Assembly (NCBI GenBank): GCA_902774685.1
Contig: CACYJH010000002.1
Coordinates: forward strand, 56,067-120,066
DNA: 64,000 nt
DNA from: an uncultured Methanobrevibacter sp.
GTDB lineage: Archaea > Methanobacteriota > Methanobacteria > Methanobacteriales > Methanobacteriaceae
Reading direction: 5' to 3'
Positions 63,223 to 64,000 of the stretch are shown here, piece after piece. Position 1 is the first letter of the stretch. Each line of letters opens with the position of its first letter. Under the pieces are notes generated by a model. The model was not told the origin of the DNA. It was given only the letters and a program-made list of their open reading frames with translations, and did not search any database. Both the position numbers and the translations under genes were made by a program.

Positions 63223-63326
63223 AACTCCTATTTTTTTATATTATTTTCTATTTTTTTCTAGTTTCACTCCTTATTTTTATATGTAAGTAAATTCATAATA
63301 CTATTAAATATCAAGGAATGATTTCA

Positions 63327-63587
63327 ATGAACACACTAATTATTGAAACAGATAAGGAATTTGTTATTAAAACCATTGATCATGCTACTGTAGAACTTCC
63401 TGAAAATTGGGATTGTGACTATGTGAATGTAGTATTGTGGGATGAGAACACCTGCAGTCAGGATGCTTGCAGATTTACCATTGAGGATTGTGGTGAGCTA
63501 TTGTTGAAGGCAGTCAAAGTTGATGGCGCTAAGACAATTGATCTTGAGGAGTATGAAGGTGAGGATGTTTTGATAGTGCAAGTTTAA
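63327..63587 (+). CDS. Hypothetical small acidic protein
   Basis: An 86-residue soluble protein starting MNTLIIETDKEFVIKTIDHA. AAGGA at 63313 fits the ATG at 63327; the ATG at 63318 directly abuts it. It has three cysteines (WDCDY, ENTCSQDAC, EDCG) and a strand-rich composition. No family recognised. It lies 36 bp before the secreted protein gene, so they may be co-transcribed. Confidence 0.6.
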   Translation: MNTLIIETDKEFVIKTIDHATVELPENWDCDYVNVVLWDENTCSQDACRFTIEDCGELLLKAVKVDGAKTIDLEEYEGEDVLIVQV

Positions 63588-63623
63588 ATAGTCAATGATT
63601 AATAGTATTAATTAGGTGATTAT

Positions 63624-64000
63624 ATGAGATTCAAATATATGTTTTTAGGGATTTTGATTCTGATCATGGTCACAAGCATTGGAGCTATTGCAGCTGCTGA
63701 TGACTATGAGTCAGTAGGAGATTATACCTTTGATATTCCAGACGGATATCAAGTTGTTGACAAGGATGACGTTTCTGTTGGAATGGAATTGGATGAAAAT
63801 CATACTGTGCTTGTTTATCAGTTAGATGGAGCAAGCGACATCAACTTTTTCAAGTCAATGCTTGAAGCTGCCGGATGTGAATTCGGTGATGCACAAGAAT
63901 TGAAAGTAGGCAATTTCGAAGCAACTCAATCCACTTACAAATTTGATGAAACCCAAGGGTATTTCTATATTTGCAGTGATGGTGGAAAACCTATTGTAGT
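63624..64000 (+). CDS. Secreted protein, N-terminal part (runs off the window)
   Basis: The frame is open to the right edge. AGGTGAT precedes the ATG. The start RFKYMFLGILILIMVTSIGA is a signal peptide ending AIAAADDYE. The visible mature part (VGDYTFDIPDGYQVVD ... FFKSMLEAAGCEFGDAQELKVGNFEATQSTY) looks like a small single-domain exported protein of the kind common in Methanobrevibacter. No family assigned. Confidence 0.7.
   Translation, partial: MRFKYMFLGILILIMVTSIGAIAAADDYESVGDYTFDIPDGYQVVDKDDVSVGMELDENHTVLVYQLDGASDINFFKSMLEAAGCEFGDAQELKVGNFEATQSTYKFDETQGYFYICSDGGKPIV

Overview
This AT-rich window reads as the chromosome of a gut-type methanogen of the Methanobacteriales, most likely Methanobrevibacter or a close relative. 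It encodes archaeal Orc1/Cdc6 beside an ORB-rich origin, the small subunit of DNA polymerase D, a 67-residue archaeal histone, CfbA/CbiX and CbiB for F430/cobamide synthesis, UPF0147 and DUF35 proteins, and several very large secreted adhesin-like proteins, one with pseudomurein-binding-type repeats. Ribosome binding sites are mostly GGTGAT/GGAGG-like. No tRNA, rRNA, CRISPR array or insertion sequence was recognised. Species-level placement is not possible from reading alone.

Layout. (1) 1-13.1 kb is a cell-surface polymer locus: a truncated GT2 glycosyltransferase, two CDP-glycerol glycerophosphotransferase-family (TagF-like) proteins, a second GT2 protein, a beta-helix adhesin on the opposite strand, then GpsA (sn-glycerol-3-phosphate dehydrogenase), a LicC-like cytidylyltransferase and a third TagF-like protein. 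Together they could run DHAP to sn-G3P to CDP-glycerol to a poly(glycerol-phosphate)-like wall polymer, which is notable because archaeal lipids use the opposite sn-G1P stereoisomer. (2) 13.2-15.5 kb: AmrS radical SAM protein and ThiL. (3) 15.7-23.2 kb: four secreted Ig-like-repeat proteins, three with the same operator-like element next to the TATA box, interrupted by a GNAT acetyltransferase and a yeast-type cytosine deaminase. (4) 23.5-31.4 kb: a double-domain CfbA/CbiX with a histidine-rich segment, a DUF35 protein, a membrane protein, and a giant adhesin with a transglutaminase domain whose catalytic Cys and His are replaced. (5) 31.8-35.3 kb: a pilin-like three-gene cluster and a DUF3100-type membrane protein. 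(6) 35.4-46 kb: Orc1/Cdc6 and the origin, then CbiB, DUF6569-like, HIRAN, UPF0147, Panacea, TrmO, a FucA-type aldolase and PolD DP1. (7) 46.3-56.4 kb: a Ser/Gly-rich secreted protein, a CbiH-like/Cys-rich fusion, a PhoU/TrkA-C plus MgtE-like pair, a membrane phosphodiesterase-like protein, and an ABC exporter pair behind a metal-regulator-like palindrome. (8) 56.6-64 kb: a HEPN-like pair, PyrB, three very small membrane proteins, an FAH-family hydrolase, HisG, histone, an Rpn-family nuclease followed by a separate copy of its own C-terminal domain, a structured gene-free segment, and two small genes at the edge.

The strongest leads are: the sn-G3P/CDP-glycerol surface-polymer pathway; the Rpn-like nuclease with a stand-alone copy of its C-terminal region that matches a possible start inside the large gene; the shared operator of the Ig-like adhesins; the transglutaminase-like pseudoenzyme; and a recurring pattern in which the last codons and stop of a gene are tandemly duplicated downstream (at least four loci, perhaps five). 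Two genes (pyrB and the DUF3100-type gene) have a good Shine-Dalgarno placed in front of ATC/ATT rather than ATG/GTG/TTG.
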